From contig CANTUV010000037.1 of NCBI GenBank assembly GCA_947685225.1, positions 31,267,001 to 31,331,000 on the forward strand: DNA of 64,000 nucleotides, given 5' to 3'. Under the pieces are notes generated by a model. That model was not told the DNA's origin. It saw only the letters and a program-made list of their open reading frames with translations, and did not search any database. This document shows, piece by piece, positions 10,018 to 22,090 of this stretch; position 1 is the first letter of the stretch, and each line of letters opens with the position of its first letter. The translations under genes were made by a program, and so were the position numbers. This DNA is from Garcia nutans. Its lineage: Eukaryota; Streptophyta; Magnoliopsida; Malpighiales; Euphorbiaceae.

Positions 10018-10893
10018 GGCCACAAATCAAGACTCCGATCAAAACAACCAAACACTCAGCAACACACTTCTATTCATTAACATCCTCTTCAAACAATCTT
10101 AACAAAACATACTCAAAACTCATCTCAAACTTGCAACACACAAAAACAAGCCAAAACACACATCAAACACAAAACACAAAATCATCTCAAAACCCTCACC
10201 ACATATACAACATCATCTCTTCCAACCACTTACTCTTTTCTTCAATCCATACTCAAAATCCATCATCAAATCACTCAAACACTTCTCACATCTCAAAATC
10301 AACCAACACACTCTTAAAAATCTATCAAACTCAAATATCATTTCAAATAAGCACAAAGATCACAAGAGAACTTACCAAAGTTATAAGACTTCTTGTATCA
10401 TCCACTAGATCACTTCAATCTTCCTTCAATTTGAGTTAAACAGCTCAAGATCTTCACTTTGTCTTTTGCTTTCCTTTGTCTATGGAAGAGCCGGCCAAGA
10501 TGAAGGAGAAAGAAGAAGAAAACACAAAGAACAATCAAGAAGCCCAAAGTCAACTCATCTTTAAATCTCCACCAAGTATTTCAATTCAAGCAATTACCAA
10601 AACACCCTTTAACCACATGTTTTGATTTCCTTACAATCACTTGTCCTTTTAAGTCATTTCACAAATCTCAACTAAAATATCATCTTCCCTTGACCACATA
10701 TTTGACCAACTTATATGTTATATATATATATAAACAACATATACACTTCTCTCTAAACCCTCTTTTCTTTCCCAAAACACATATACATAAATATTCTTTT
10801 CCAAATTCTTTTCTTATCACATACATATACATTCAATCCAATATACAACAAAAACATAATCAAAACTTTTAGGGCATGCATTGGGATATTACA

Positions 10894-11599
10894 TTATCCA
10901 TGGCTTCAATTTTATAAGAGTAGAGGAGACGAGCTTCTTTACTTGATTCATTCTTAAATTAATCAAGGTTATTTTGGCTCTAAATTCTTAAATAATTTTG
11001 GGTGTATCTTTATAATTAATAGAGTTTTTCTAGCATTTAATATAACTAGTTGAAATAAAATGACACCAAAGTGACCTCTCTTATATAGATTAGCTTATTA
11101 AAAATGATATTATATTTATATGTGCATTAATTTATGTGAATATTAGTCGGCCTAAAGGAAGGTTAGTGTTTGACCGAATTATATATATAGCTGTGGTATA
11201 AATGTGTAACAATTATAAGGTTTCTATGTGAATAAAAGTCGATTCAAAGATAGACTTATTATTTGATAGGATTTATTATTAGAATTTGATTATTACAATG
11301 AAAGTATCATTTATAAGTTACTATTACTATTTAATGACTTGATATTTAATGTTGTACTAGGTATCTCAAAATGCATTTTGTAATTATTTGAAATTTAAAG
11401 ATTATTTTGGATTATGATGTAAGCATACTTGTTTGATTTGTTCCCTATTCAGATATTAAATCTTCAATTATAATATTTGCCAATGCAAAACAATATCAAA
11501 TGCTTAATGAGACAAATTTTAGAAATTGAAAAGAGAACATGTTAATTGTTCATAATTGTAAGGATTAGAATTAAGAATTAAGTAACCCACTTCTCTTAT
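10894..11599. other. Unassigned AT-rich sequence
   Basis: About 700 bases between the A1 LTR and the Copia gag relic. I see no open frame with recognisable protein motifs, no LTR ends and no tandem repeats. It may be decayed upstream sequence of the Copia element. Confidence 0.5.
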
Positions 11600-12178
11600 G
11601 GCTGAAAAATACTTTTTATGTGAAGAAAAATGTTAAGAATTGAGAACGCTTTGAGGTGCAACATTTCCAAAATGTTAAAAGGGACTGTATTCGAAGGGAT
11701 TACTAATGCCAAAGAGTTTCTTACTAAAACTAAGAAACATTTTGCAACAATTAATAAGGTTGAAATAAGCACACTTTTAGCTAGCTTGATTTCAGTGAAG
11801 TATTCAAGAAAGGGGAACATCATGGAGTACATCATGCAGATGTGTCACATTATTTCAAAGCTTAAGTCACAAAAGCTCGAGTTATCTGAAGACTTGCTTA
11901 TGCATTTAGTATTGATATCACTTCCTATACAATGCAATCAATTTAAGGTCAACTATAACTAAGAAGAAGAGAAGTGCACTCTCAATGAACCCATTTCATA
12001 TTTTGTGTAAGAGGAAGATATATTGAAGCAAGAAAGAACTCAAAGTGCTCACTTGGCAAGTAATGAAGCTGGTAAGGGTCTAGAAGCAAAGAAATAAAAA
12101 GACAACGAGACATACTTCCCTTGAAAGAAATTTGGACATGTAAAAAAAGAATGTTCCAAATATCACTCTTAGCTATGA
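11600..12178 (+). pseudogene. Copia-type gag relic (UBN2-like)
   Basis: An uninterrupted stretch of 110 codons (11630-11962) reads like Ty1/Copia gag of the UBN2 class: NAKEFLTKTKKHFAT, then EISTLLASLISVKYS, EYIMQMCHIISKLKS and DLLMHLVLISLP. Beyond the stop the homology continues with further stops: an EEDILKQERTQSAHLA-like segment and, at about 12118-12175, a KKFGHVKKECSKYH knuckle remnant whose first cysteines are lost. No protease, integrase or RT follows. It is an old fragment; the original element's LTRs are not evident. Confidence 0.75.
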
Positions 12179-12199
12179 ACCCTTAACCTTACACTCAGA

Positions 12200-13600
12200 A
12201 TGAAGAGTAAGTGATCACGGTTCTAATGCAATTTGAATCACTCTTTTAGGATTCCAGACTCATTTTGGATTCCAGACGAATCCAAACTGAGCAAAAAACA
12301 TGAAATCGCATCGCACGGAGTGTGGCTGTCTTTGCTTTGCGCAAAGAGCCACATGGCATGCAAATGGCCATGTGTGTGGTAGTAACCACCTAGTGTTAGG
12401 CACGGCAGCCATGTCTGGACAAGAACTTCTACAATTTTTCAGAATTTTTTTACTTTTCCCTATAAATAGGGGTCGTTTTTCTCTTCAGATGGACATTTGA
12501 AAACTCTATGGGCATTATATTAAATTTATTTTTCAATTTTTCCCTTAAAAATTAGTTTTATAAATTAATTTATCATAACTATTTTTGTTATATTTAAGTC
12601 AAGAAAATTCATCAAGCACATGGGATAATTAATGACTAAAAAAGCACTTCAACCTTACAACAAATCAAGCAAGTGGAGATCCCCAAAGGTTTTTTTCTAA
12701 TCCCAATATTTTTCAATTTCGTAAAACGACAAACATAAATTAAATTAAGCCCTTTGCATTCAAAGACATGAACTACTAAGAACTATGATTCTCATTCAAG
12801 GGATATATAGGCACATCTTGAAATTTCACTCTAAGTGACGAACCCACTTAAAAGTCACAAATTGGTCCTCTTTTCTTCTTTTTATCCTTTCAATTTTAAT
12901 TCTTCTCCTTATTTTTTTTATTTTTTTATATTTTTTTATTTTTATTAATCTATTTAAATTTGTGTCTAACCTATTACCCATAAGGGTTAGAGTTAATATT
13001 CCTCTTTGAGTAATTATCTTTGGAGTTGTAATTTATTTTGGAAATGTGCGTTTGACCTAGTACCCATAAGAGGCTAGAATTGAAGCTTCCCTTTGCATAC
13101 AAATTTTGAGATTATAATTATTCTTTTATTTAATTGTAGAAAGGATTTCATCTAATAAATTATTCTTGCATATTAATAAATATCATTCATACTTATAATG
13201 TCACTCATGAAAATCATTTTTTTCTCAAAAATAAAGTTTCTTTAAAGGATAATTTTTTGTTACTTAAAACTTGAAAAACTAGCCTAAAACCCATCGTAAT
13301 TAATTTGGGACTAGCATTTTAAATTAAATATTTTTTGTGAATTCAAACAAATAGATTTTTTCTTAAATTTTTTCCAAAAATAAAATAAATTAAGATGTCG
13401 ACTCTCTCAAATTAAAAATAATTTTCAAAATAAAATTATCTTTCTTTTCAAAATAAAAGGCTAGTTTTAAATTTATGCTTACTGAACTAAATGTAGATTG
13501 AATACGATAGTTTTAGGTGAGATTGAACCCAAATGGGTATTTTGGTTTTTTTTTTAGCCTATCAGACCAGTGCTCGGATGGGGTGACTCCACTAGGGACT
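12200..13600 (+). repeat. Possible old LTR remnant with TATA box and Tat-like primer site
   Basis: A CCTATAAATAGGGG promoter-like box lies near 12460-12475, and GGTGACTCCACTAGGGAC lies near 13580-13600. The latter resembles the TGGCGACTCC...GGGGA primer site of family B. Between them is AT-rich non-coding sequence. This is what a decayed Tat-type LTR with adjoining primer site would look like, but I could not define its ends. The 13600-14178 stretch to the right shows nothing recognisable. Confidence 0.3.
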
Positions 13601-14178
13601 GAAATAAATTTTAAAAAAAAAACAATTTAAAGGACTCTTCTCAAGTAAGATTACATTTCCTTTTAACTAAACTTTCTCTTTCTCATCCATCATCTTGCAT
13701 AAGGGTTTGTTACTCTTAGTTTTAGGAAACTCTTGAATAACAAGTGGTATCTATTTGACAATCTTTATTTAGTATATTAGGAGATAACAAAAATATCCAA
13801 CCCGCGATGAAAAAATTTTGATATTCATAAGATTGTATATTCTTTTTGTGACAATTTATCTTAACATTAAGAATAAATTTTGATATTTATGTGATTTAAA
13901 TTGGAGCACATTGGGTTATTACATGAAATATCATGAGAAATTATTACATAAAAAATGTGTTTGCTTCATTTTTCTTTGCCTTTTTCTCACAAAGCAACAC
14001 TAAACTATATGTGGGACTTTGATGCTTATTAGAGCATAATTTCATCAAATGCTAAAGTTCTGCTAAATCATCTAGCAAATTGGCCCTTTTCTCAAACTGA
14101 TTTCGAAAAGGCTGAATTTTAACTTATATATGCTTTGGAAAAATTCTGATTCACTAAAAATGGTAAATGAAATTAAAA

Positions 14179-16808
14179 TGTAACCTCCTTATACCACACA
14201 TATATATAATACATATATACCTAGTATATATAAAATACACATACATAATACAAGTATGCCATAGTTCAGTCTTTTCAAAAAATTTCATAATTTCAAAATA
14301 AATATTTAAATATTTAAAATGTATTTTAAATAATAAATAAAGGTATTTCTTTAAGATTTTAAAGTACTAAAAATAATTATTTATTATAAAAATCTCTGAA
14401 AAAATTTGCCAGAATTTTATATGTAATTTGGACATTCCTAAATTATCAGATAATCCCAACTTATATAAAATACACTCCCAAAAATTCCCATCCATTCAAT
14501 TCACCAAAATCTCTAACATTTCACATATCTCACAAACATTTATAGATACATATACATCAATACGTGTCTCATATCTCAAATTTGCAACATTTAAGCCCAA
14601 AAATTCTTTTATATTACATCATGTACATTTAAATAAACATAATGTACATACTCGAATAAAATTTCTCAAAGTTTAAAATATATACATAAAATGCAGATGG
14701 TTTCAGTCTATGGTAGCTCAACAAACTACAAAAGTAACCACATACAATCTAGACCTAGTGTGGTCTCACAGCACTCTCCGGATCCTCAAGATTAGCTTTG
14801 TTACCTGAGCGATGAAGTTCAATCGTGCTAAGCAAATTACCTAGTAATACATACTTTAATATAAATAAAAATTTAAGACTGAAGCAAGAATGCATTTTTT
14901 TATTATGAAGTGACATGCACTTTCATGTACCAATACAAACACTTATCATTTTTGACCTATCACATTACATGTTCATATGCATTCAGCCCAAATGACCTTA
15001 TATAATATTCAAGTTCTAGAAATATTACTTTGGACCAATTTTTTACACCCAATATCTGGCCCGAAGGTAAATAATATTGACACCTAGCGTCTCGCCCGAA
15101 GGCAATAGTAATGAAGTCTAGTGTTTGATCTGAAGGCAAATAACCGATATATCGTACAACACCAAACACAATATTCTAGAAATTGATGTTACATAAGGAT
15201 TCACACATAACACATATAATTCCACCATTTTCTTATATCTTGTCAATTTACTTGCCACATACTCAATGTGGCCAAATTATGCCAACCTTTGGCATAATTA
15301 CACACTTTTCATAGACAGATTATTAAATACTTTTAGCCATCTTAAAATGGCTCACTCAATTACACATTATGCATTTCATAACATAAACATATATTTATGC
15401 TCTTTTTATGTGTATTCACACATCAAAGTAGCATACTCATCACTTTCACATATAATGCAACATGCCAATCAAATGTATATAAATAAAATTCAATCAAAGT
15501 ATGCACTAACCTCTTAGCAAAAGCACTTCCAAGACAAAAATCACCCTTTATCCATCACTTTCAAAATGCCCTTCACTACTAGTTTTAGGCAATTATTATC
15601 TACTTAACACCTAATCACATTTGAAATTTAAATACTTTATTAGTATCACATTTTTATATATTTGAGCTAATAAAATTTAATTTAATATATTTCCTTCAAA
15701 TTTCCATTTTCTTACCCTAATACACTTTAACTTTGAAATTTCATATTAACCAATTCTAAATTACATTTTAAGTTAATTTTTATCATTAAAATCATAATTC
15801 TACACATTTTAACAATTCAAACTTTAAATTCTACAATTCTATCAAATTTTCAAATTTTAGCCCAAATATACTTTAATTCTAGAAAATCATTCCAATCAAT
15901 TTGAAATTGAGTTTTAAGTTTATTTCTAATAATAGAATCATTTTATAACATAATTTAAACAATTAAATTCAATTTTCATTCATTCTTTATAATTTCTTCA
16001 TCAAAACCCTAATTCACTCTCTTCTTCTTCCAAATTACCATCAAACCTAACCATTTTAATCATCCAATCTTAAAATCTTTATTTACACTTTAAAATAATA
16101 TTATTTCATACCATGTAAATAATTATAATATCCTTCTTCAAAAATTGAAATTTTACATGATTTTGCCATAAACCTTAACTTTACCATAATAAATTCTTTT
16201 CTACAAACCAATCATAAAATCTTCATATACACATCAAAATAACTTCAAGACCATTTATTTTAATAATTATTATCACTTTCTCTCTCTACCCAAGTTACAC
16301 ATAATAAAAAAAGACTAAAGAAATCACATTTAAATTAAGAAAAACTTACTTGAATTCTTGATTTCTCTTCAAAATTCCTTTGATTTGTTATAATTTCTAG
16401 TGAAACTTTGAATATTTAAAAAAAAAAATTTTCCTATTTTTACCATATGTCAGTTTGGCCTCCCATATGAAGAAGAAGAAGAAGATATTTTTTTAATTAT
16501 TTTCTTCTTTTCTTAACCTTATATATATATATATTTAATTAATTATTTAATATTTATTTTTTATTTTTTATCATCTTCCACCACCAAAAATAAATTAAAT
16601 TTTGAATTATTTATTTTTATTTTTTATTTTATTTATTTTTAACTTTTTACTTACTTTTGTCTTTTAGTCAAAATTTATATTTTAGGTATATGTCACATAT
16701 GCCCAACATATACATTTCACATTTTCTCACTTCCAAAATCTTATTTAACCCTCCAATTATTTATTTAATTAAATTAAATTTTATTTTAATGAATTTTCGA
16801 ATGTTACA
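14179..16808 (-). repeat. A2 3' LTR, 2630 bp
   Basis: The plus strand runs from TGTAACCTCC at 14179 to GAATGTTACA at 16808 and is followed by the polypurine tract. Only short parts resemble other A LTRs, for example a mutated twin hairpin near 14808-14850 (GAGCGAT...ATCGTGC). A related fragment lies at 57412-57732. The palindrome island is not recognisable; much of 15600-16700 is low-complexity AT sequence. Confidence 0.75.
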
Positions 16809-16823
16809 ACTCTCTCCCCCTTA
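16809..16823 (-). other. Polypurine tract of A2
   Basis: The minus strand reads AAGGGGGAGAGAGT directly before the TGTAACATTC start of the 3' LTR, at the same position as in A1 and A3. Confidence 0.7.
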
Positions 16824-16839
16824 AATAATTTCATCCTCG

Positions 16840-17540
16840 AAATTACCTAACATCAGCTTTGGAACAACTGAGGATACTAGCTCCGCATCGTCTGCTCACT
16901 CTCCCATGTTGCCTCTTTAGTGGAATGGTTCCTCCATAAGACTTTGACTAGTGGCACCTTCTTGTTCCTCAATTCTTTTACCTCTCATGCTAAGATCGCC
17001 ACTGGTTCCTCTTTGTAAGTCAAATGTAGACTCACTTCAATAGTCTCTACTGATAAGGCATGAGACGGATCTGTTCTGTACCTCTGAAGATGGAGATAAG
17101 GAAAATATTATGTATCCAATCTAACTCAGGAGGCAGAGCTAGTTTGTAAACCGCTGGTCCCACTCTCTCTAGCACCTCATATGGTCTGATGAAGCGAAGA
17201 CTCAACTTTCCTTTTTGGCCAAATCTCATAATCTTCTTCCATTGTGACACTTTTAAAAACACCCTATCTCCCACACTGAATTCAATGTCCTTTCTCTTTA
17301 AATCAAAGTAGGATTTTTATCTGTCAAAAGCCGCTCTCAATCTGTCTCAAATGATTTAACTTTCTCTTTTGTTTCTTTAATCAAATTAAGACCTACTAAC
17401 TTATCTTCTCTAACCTCATCCCCATACAATGGTGTCTTGCACTTCTTGCCATACAAGGCCTCATAAGGTGCCATCCTAATGTTGGACTGATAACTGCTGT
17501 TATAAACAAACTCTATAGTGGCAAATGTCTATCCTAGCAT
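16840..17540 (-). pseudogene. A2 pol: integrase C-terminus and chromodomain remnant
   Basis: Decayed version of the A1 3202-3900 segment. A 75-codon open piece (17047-17274) gives GDRVFLKVSQWKKIMRFGQKGKLSLRF and PYEVLERVGPAVYKLALPPEL, the GPY/F module. Further integrase matches to the right run up to the insertion point of solo LTR C. Stops and shifts are frequent. Confidence 0.75.
17536..17540. repeat. Target site duplication AGCAT (left copy)
   Basis: AGCAT directly precedes the TG of solo LTR C and recurs at 19911-19915 directly after its final CA. Confidence 0.85.
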
Positions 17541-19910
17541 TGCTTGTCCCCAAGCAAGGCTAAAATCAAAACACACTAAACAAGATGAATTTTGTTAAGT
17601 TCAAGAGTTATAAAGATGCATCAAGACAGGGAAGTATACTTCTTGCGCTGCCGGGGAAGGCTGTCGCAGTAGTAATAGTTTGATTTTTCTTTTCATTGTT
17701 TGTTTATTTTCTGTAAATTGTTTGTTGGTTTTGTTTTTCTTTCAATTTAATTGTTTGTTTGTTTTGTTTGAATTTTTTGTTGTTTGTTTTCTTTAAGTTT
17801 CTAAGTGCCTTGTGTAAAGATGCAGTTTTCAAGGCACGGAGGAGTTTATGATAGGAACCAAAAACTTGTTGCGCTCAAATTAAGTACTACTACAAAGCGT
17901 CACTCGCAAGTATACGAGGTGGCTGTAGCAAAGGTGATCGCCCCAAGGTCGTTTCCCCAAGAAGGTGTGGTTTGTAATAGCTTGATTGACAATTTATTTA
18001 AATGCGAGAGTTTGTTGTTTGGAGTGGTGCGAGAATAATTAAACCTAAATTTAACCGTGCGTAGAGATTAATGTGTGTGCATGTGAAGATCAAATCGATT
18101 CTTGGGAAGGTGCCTAGGGTTATAGGTCCATTCAATCAAAGCTCAATTCTCAATTGTCCATTAACATAACCTTGTAAATTAATTTGTTCCTTAAGATTAA
18201 TTAGTCAATTACCAATCCATTAGTTCTCACATTCATGAATTAACGATGACCAATTCTTTTACATTACCAAATTAATGAAAACCCTAGAACTTATATTTCT
18301 AATTCATTCATAGGGTGGTCGATTATATAGTTCCGATATCGGATTTCACTTCTCGGTCCGTCATCCAATATTCAAAGATCAATAGGTAGCTAATCTATCA
18401 ACCTAGCATTTAATGCAATACAATCAACCAATCAACAAGGAACATCAATTTAAATATCAAATCAAGACATTCAACCAAATATACTACAAGCCCTAAACAT
18501 GGGTATTTAGCTCAACATCATCAATTTATAACATTCATTCAACTCAATGTAAAACAAATACAAATTGTTCATTGCAATATCAATATTCTTAATACAACAA
18601 CAACAATAGAAATGAATTAAAAGAGAGAATAGAAAAACCCCTTGTGAAGATGCCAAGAGTAGGATTGCTAGTCTTCCTCCTAGCTCCACTTGATGTATTT
18701 GATGAAGAACTCAAGCCCTCTTCAATGGTTGATTCCCCTTGCAATGTGGAATGGAGCTTTCTCAAGTCACCAAACCTTTGGATGGAGCTTTCTCAAGTCA
18801 CCAACCTTCAATGGATATGCCTTTGGAAGATGGAATGGAGCTTTCTCAAGTCACCACTCTCTTCAATGAAGCTTCTTCAACCTTTGAGAACTTGTAACCC
18901 AATTTATCCCAAAGAACCTCAAAGATCCTATCAATGGAAGATGGAGAAGGTGGAGAGGATGGAAATGGAGGTTGGAGGTGAAGGGACAAGGGAGAGTGTC
19001 ACTCTCTCCCTCTCCCACGTTTTTTTGAAGAAATTTGGCTCCAAGAACCAAGAACTCCATCCATTTTCCTCTTCCTCTCCTTTTAATTCATTCAAAATAC
19101 ACACCCATGCCTTCCAACTCATCCCATTTCCCTTTGTCCCCCACTTTTTATTTGTTTAATATTTCTTTTGGCAAGCAATAAGTCTTTGTCTCCCACTTGT
19201 TCCCCACTTTGTTGAAAGAATTTTGACTTTTCAGTTGGGACACGGCCAAGCCAAGAGTGTCTTGGCCGTGTCTCTTGGTCTCTTCCTTGAGGTGACACGG
19301 CCAAGCCAAGAGTGGCTTGGCCGTGTCTCTTGATTTTTCATGGGACACGGCCGTGTCACTTGGCCGTGTCCCTCACTGGACCTTTCTTTTCTTTCTTTCT
19401 TTCTTTTGGTACAGGGTGAGACACGGCCAGAGGACACGGCCATGTCCCTTGATGGTGTCCGTTTCTGCTTCTTTTCTTTCCTTCTTTGCTTGCTCAAGTA
19501 TCCAAGGCATGAAATGGGACACGACCAAGCTTGCTGGCCGTGTCATGTGACACGGCCAGAGGCTTGGCCGTGTCACCTGGGTGTGTCACTTCCTGTGTGC
19601 TTCTTTTTCTCCTTTTCTTTGGTTCTTTGTTTTGCCTTTTGAATGAGACACGGCCAGAGGCTTGGCCGTGTCTCTGGGTGTGTCAGCTACTGCCTTGAAG
19701 AAGTTTTGAGGGACATGGCCATATCTTGCTTGGCTTGGCCATGTCTTGCTTGGTTCATGCTTTTCTTGCCCGGTTTTGATCTTCCAAGGGTGTTTTTGCA
19801 CCTAAACCTAAAACAAACACTTTAAACACACTTTAAACAAAAATCAATCAAAACATTAACTAAAACACACATAAAATCATACTAAAAACTAGTACAAAAT
19901 GACCTAAACA
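17541..19910. mobile_element. Solo LTR of family C, 2370 bp
   Basis: Starts TGCTTGTCCCC, ends CCTAAACA, and is flanked by the 5-bp direct repeat AGCAT. It splits the A2 integrase sequence; removing it and one AGCAT gives a sequence that aligns base for base with A1 near 3880-3905, which proves the boundaries. There is no internal coding region, so I call a solo LTR. It includes three copies of a TGGAGCTTTCTCAAGTCACC segment (18752-18862) and a palindrome island at 19239-19745. A CGCTGCCGGGGAAGG motif near 17655 resembles a degenerate Asp-tRNA primer-site motif of Athila/Tat elements. The sense strand is uncertain. Confidence 0.8.
19239..19745. repeat. GACACGGCC / GGCCGTGTC palindrome island in LTR C
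   Basis: At least ten alternating copies of GACACGGCC and its complement GGCCGTGTC, often spaced by AAGCCAAGAGTG-type loops so that neighbouring copies can pair. The region is GC-rich. It is homologous, on the reverse strand, to 50430-50800 in element B2. Confidence 0.8.
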
Positions 19911-19915
19911 AGCAT
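19911..19915. repeat. Target site duplication AGCAT (right copy)
   Basis: Matches 17536-17540. The sequence to its right resumes the A2 integrase (TCAATGATAC, matching the A1 TCAATGACAC). Confidence 0.85.
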
Positions 19916-20869
19916 CCTGTAAATTCAATGATACAGCCTTAATATATCCTCCAAGACTTATATCACTCTCTCTGACTGCTCATATGTTTGTGTATGGAAT
20001 GCAGTACTAAAATACAACCGAGTACCCAATGCATCCTGTAAACTCCTCTAAAATCTAGATGTAAATCAGGGAACTCAGTCTAACACTAATGAAACTGGGA
20101 CCCCATGCAATCTCATAACCCCACTGATGCATAACTCATCCAGCCTGTCAAGTGAGTAGTCCATCTTAATAGGAAAAAAATGAGTTATCTTTGTCATTCT
20201 ATCAACTATTACTCAGATTTCATCATGCTTCCTTTAGGTCAAAGGTAGTTCAACCACAAAATCCATGGTCACTCGCTCCCACTTCCACTCAGGTACTGAT
20301 AATGGTTGTAGCAATCCTGAAGGAACCTGGTGCTCAGCCTTTACCCTCTGGCATGCAAGACATTTAGATATAAATTTTGTTATGTCCTTATTTATACCTA
20401 AGCACTAATAGTGTTGTTTTCAGTCTCGGTACATCTTGGTACTTTCAGGGTGCATAACATAGGATGATTGATGTGCTTCTTCTAAGATTCTCTTCTTTAA
20501 TTCTACATCATCAGGAATGCACAATCTATCTTTATACCATAAGCTATCATCGTCCTTTGCATTAAAATCTTTGCTCTCACCCTTTTTTCAGTTCTCCTTA
20601 ATCTTCTAGAGTTTTAAATTTGTCTTTTGTGCTCCTTTAATCTAATCAAGTAGTAATGGTCTCACCTGCAACTAGGCCATAAGAGCACCATCATCACAAA
20701 CCTCAAATCTGGCATGCAAAGCTCTCAACTCGACAAGCAATAGGAGAGCATAGGCAGTCAACCCTGCTAAAGACTTCCGACTCAAGTCATCTACAACAGC
20801 ATTAGCCTTGCCAGGATGATAATAGATCAGACAGTCATAATCCTTTATCAACTCTAACTGCCACCTTTG
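19916..20869 (-). pseudogene. A2 pol: integrase core and zinc region remnant
   Basis: Nucleotide similarity to A1 3900-4850 continues through the integrase core (the positions of HPQTDGQSE and the DRDPRF region are recognisable but mutated) and the HHCC zinc region around 20340-20480. No long open frame survives. Confidence 0.7.
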
Positions 20870-21352
20870 TCAAAGAATCAACTCTTTTTGGACACCCAAA
20901 TACTTCAAACTCTTATGATCCATGTAGATGAAACACTTCTCTTCATGCAAGTGGTGTTGCCAAATCTTCATTGCAAAAGCAATGGCTGCCAACTCCAAAT
21001 CATGAGTCAGATAATTTAACTCATAAGGCTTCAATTGTCTAGAGGCATAAGCAATAACTCTATCCTCCTGCATTAGAACACAACCCAAACTATGATGTGA
21101 TGCATCATTGTATATCATATATGGTTTACCTTCCATAGGTAGGGTAAGAACCGGAGCTTGAATCAACATATCTCTTAACTGCTCAAAGCTCATCTGACAT
21201 CGGTCTGTCCACACAAACTTCACATCCTTCTGAAGCAATATGGTAAGTGGCAAGGCTATCATGGAAAATCCCTTCACAAACCAACGGTAATAACCAGCCA
21301 ATCTTAGAAATCTTCTGATCTCTGACACACTTTTTGATGGAATCCAATTCAA
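20870..21352 (-). pseudogene. A2 pol: RNase H remnant
   Basis: An open piece of 160 codons with the RT connection (RRFLRLAGYYRWFVKGFS) and RNase H. YNDASHHSLG keeps the first catalytic Asp, HDLELAAIAFAMKIW the Glu, and YMDHKSL the second Asp. It ends just before the last Asp motif because of a stop. Substitutions relative to A1 and A3 are spread evenly, typical of neutral decay. Confidence 0.8.
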
Positions 21353-22090
21353 GATTGCCTCGACTTTACTTGGATCAACTCTAATCCCCTATGCTGAAAC
21401 TACATGTCCAAGAAAAGTCACTTGATCCAACCAAAACTAACACTTGGACAACTTAGCATATAGTTGTTTCTCTCCCAATGTTTGCAATACAATCCGTAGA
21501 TGTCTATCATGCTCTTCTTTACTATGGGAGTATACCAAAATATCATCAATGAACACCGCTACAAACTGATACAAGTATGGCCTAAACACTCAATTCATTA
21601 AATACATGAATGCAGCTGGTGCATTTGTCAGCCCAAATGGTATCACCAAAAACTCATAATGGCCATATCTCCTGTAGAATGCAGTTTTACGCACATCTAC
21701 ATCTCTAACTCTCAATTGGTGGTACCCTGATCTCAAATCAATCTTGGAAAACACAGTTGCCCCCTTCAACTGATCAAACAAGTCACCAATGTGAGGTAAT
21801 GGATACTTATTCTTGATGGTCACTTTATTCAACTGTCTATAGTCAATACATAACCTCAAAGTGTCATCCTTCTTCTTTTCAAATAGAACAGGTGCTCCCC
21901 ATGGTGATACACTATGGTGGATGAACCCTTTATCAAGTAACTCCTGCAACTGCACTTTCAACTTCTTTATTACAATAGGTGCCATTCGATAAGGGAAAAT
22001 AGAGATGGGAGCGGTACCAAACATCAAATCGATACCAAACTCCACCTCTCTCTCTGGAGTTAGCCTTGGCAAATCATCAAAGAACACATC
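21353..22090 (-). pseudogene. A2 pol: reverse transcriptase remnant
   Basis: The clearest part is 21590-22087 (165 codons): FPYRMAPIVIKKLKVQLQ, LDKGFIHHSVSPWGAPVL, CIDYRQLNKVTIKNKYPLP, KIDLRSGYHQLRVRD and IPFGLTNAPAAF. A stop follows before the FIDD box. The FIDD region (about 21500-21580) and thumb continue at nucleotide level toward 21353. Confidence 0.8.

Larger units (their letters stand above)
2538..10893 (-). mobile_element. Element A1: Tekay/Del-like gypsy retrotransposon, interrupted
   Basis: Minus-strand element. From its 5' end (right) it has a full 5' LTR (8014-10893), an initiator-Met primer site (7994-8006), gag-pol in one frame with several breaks (7843 down to 3202), a polypurine tract (3156-3175) and the first 618 bp of the 3' LTR (2538-3155). 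The rest of the 3' LTR is replaced by an oppositely oriented LTR of the same family. Lineage is inferred from the chromodomain-bearing integrase C-terminus, the long LTRs and the Met primer site. The element cannot make a full polyprotein. Confidence 0.85.
8014..10893 (-). repeat. A1 5' LTR, full length 2880 bp
   Basis: Complete LTR: the plus strand begins TGTAACACCCCC at 8014 and ends GGGATATTACA at 10893. In sense order (right to left) it holds AT-rich putative promoter sequence near 10716-10740, donor GGTAAGTT (10371-10376), the palindrome island (10017-9790), a donor-bearing 27-bp tandem array (9610-9338), tandem sub-repeats between inverted-repeat arms at 9031-9056 and 8705-8730, and the twin hairpin (8480-8444). 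Its extra length relative to the LTR at 1-2537 comes mainly from the 27-bp array. The right flank is TTATC; no matching left copy is visible. Confidence 0.9.

Noticed and set aside
18644..19159. 171-codon open frame as a possible host protein
   Set aside because: It lies within solo LTR C, contains tandem DNA repeats (WSFLKSP segments) and has no recognisable domain.
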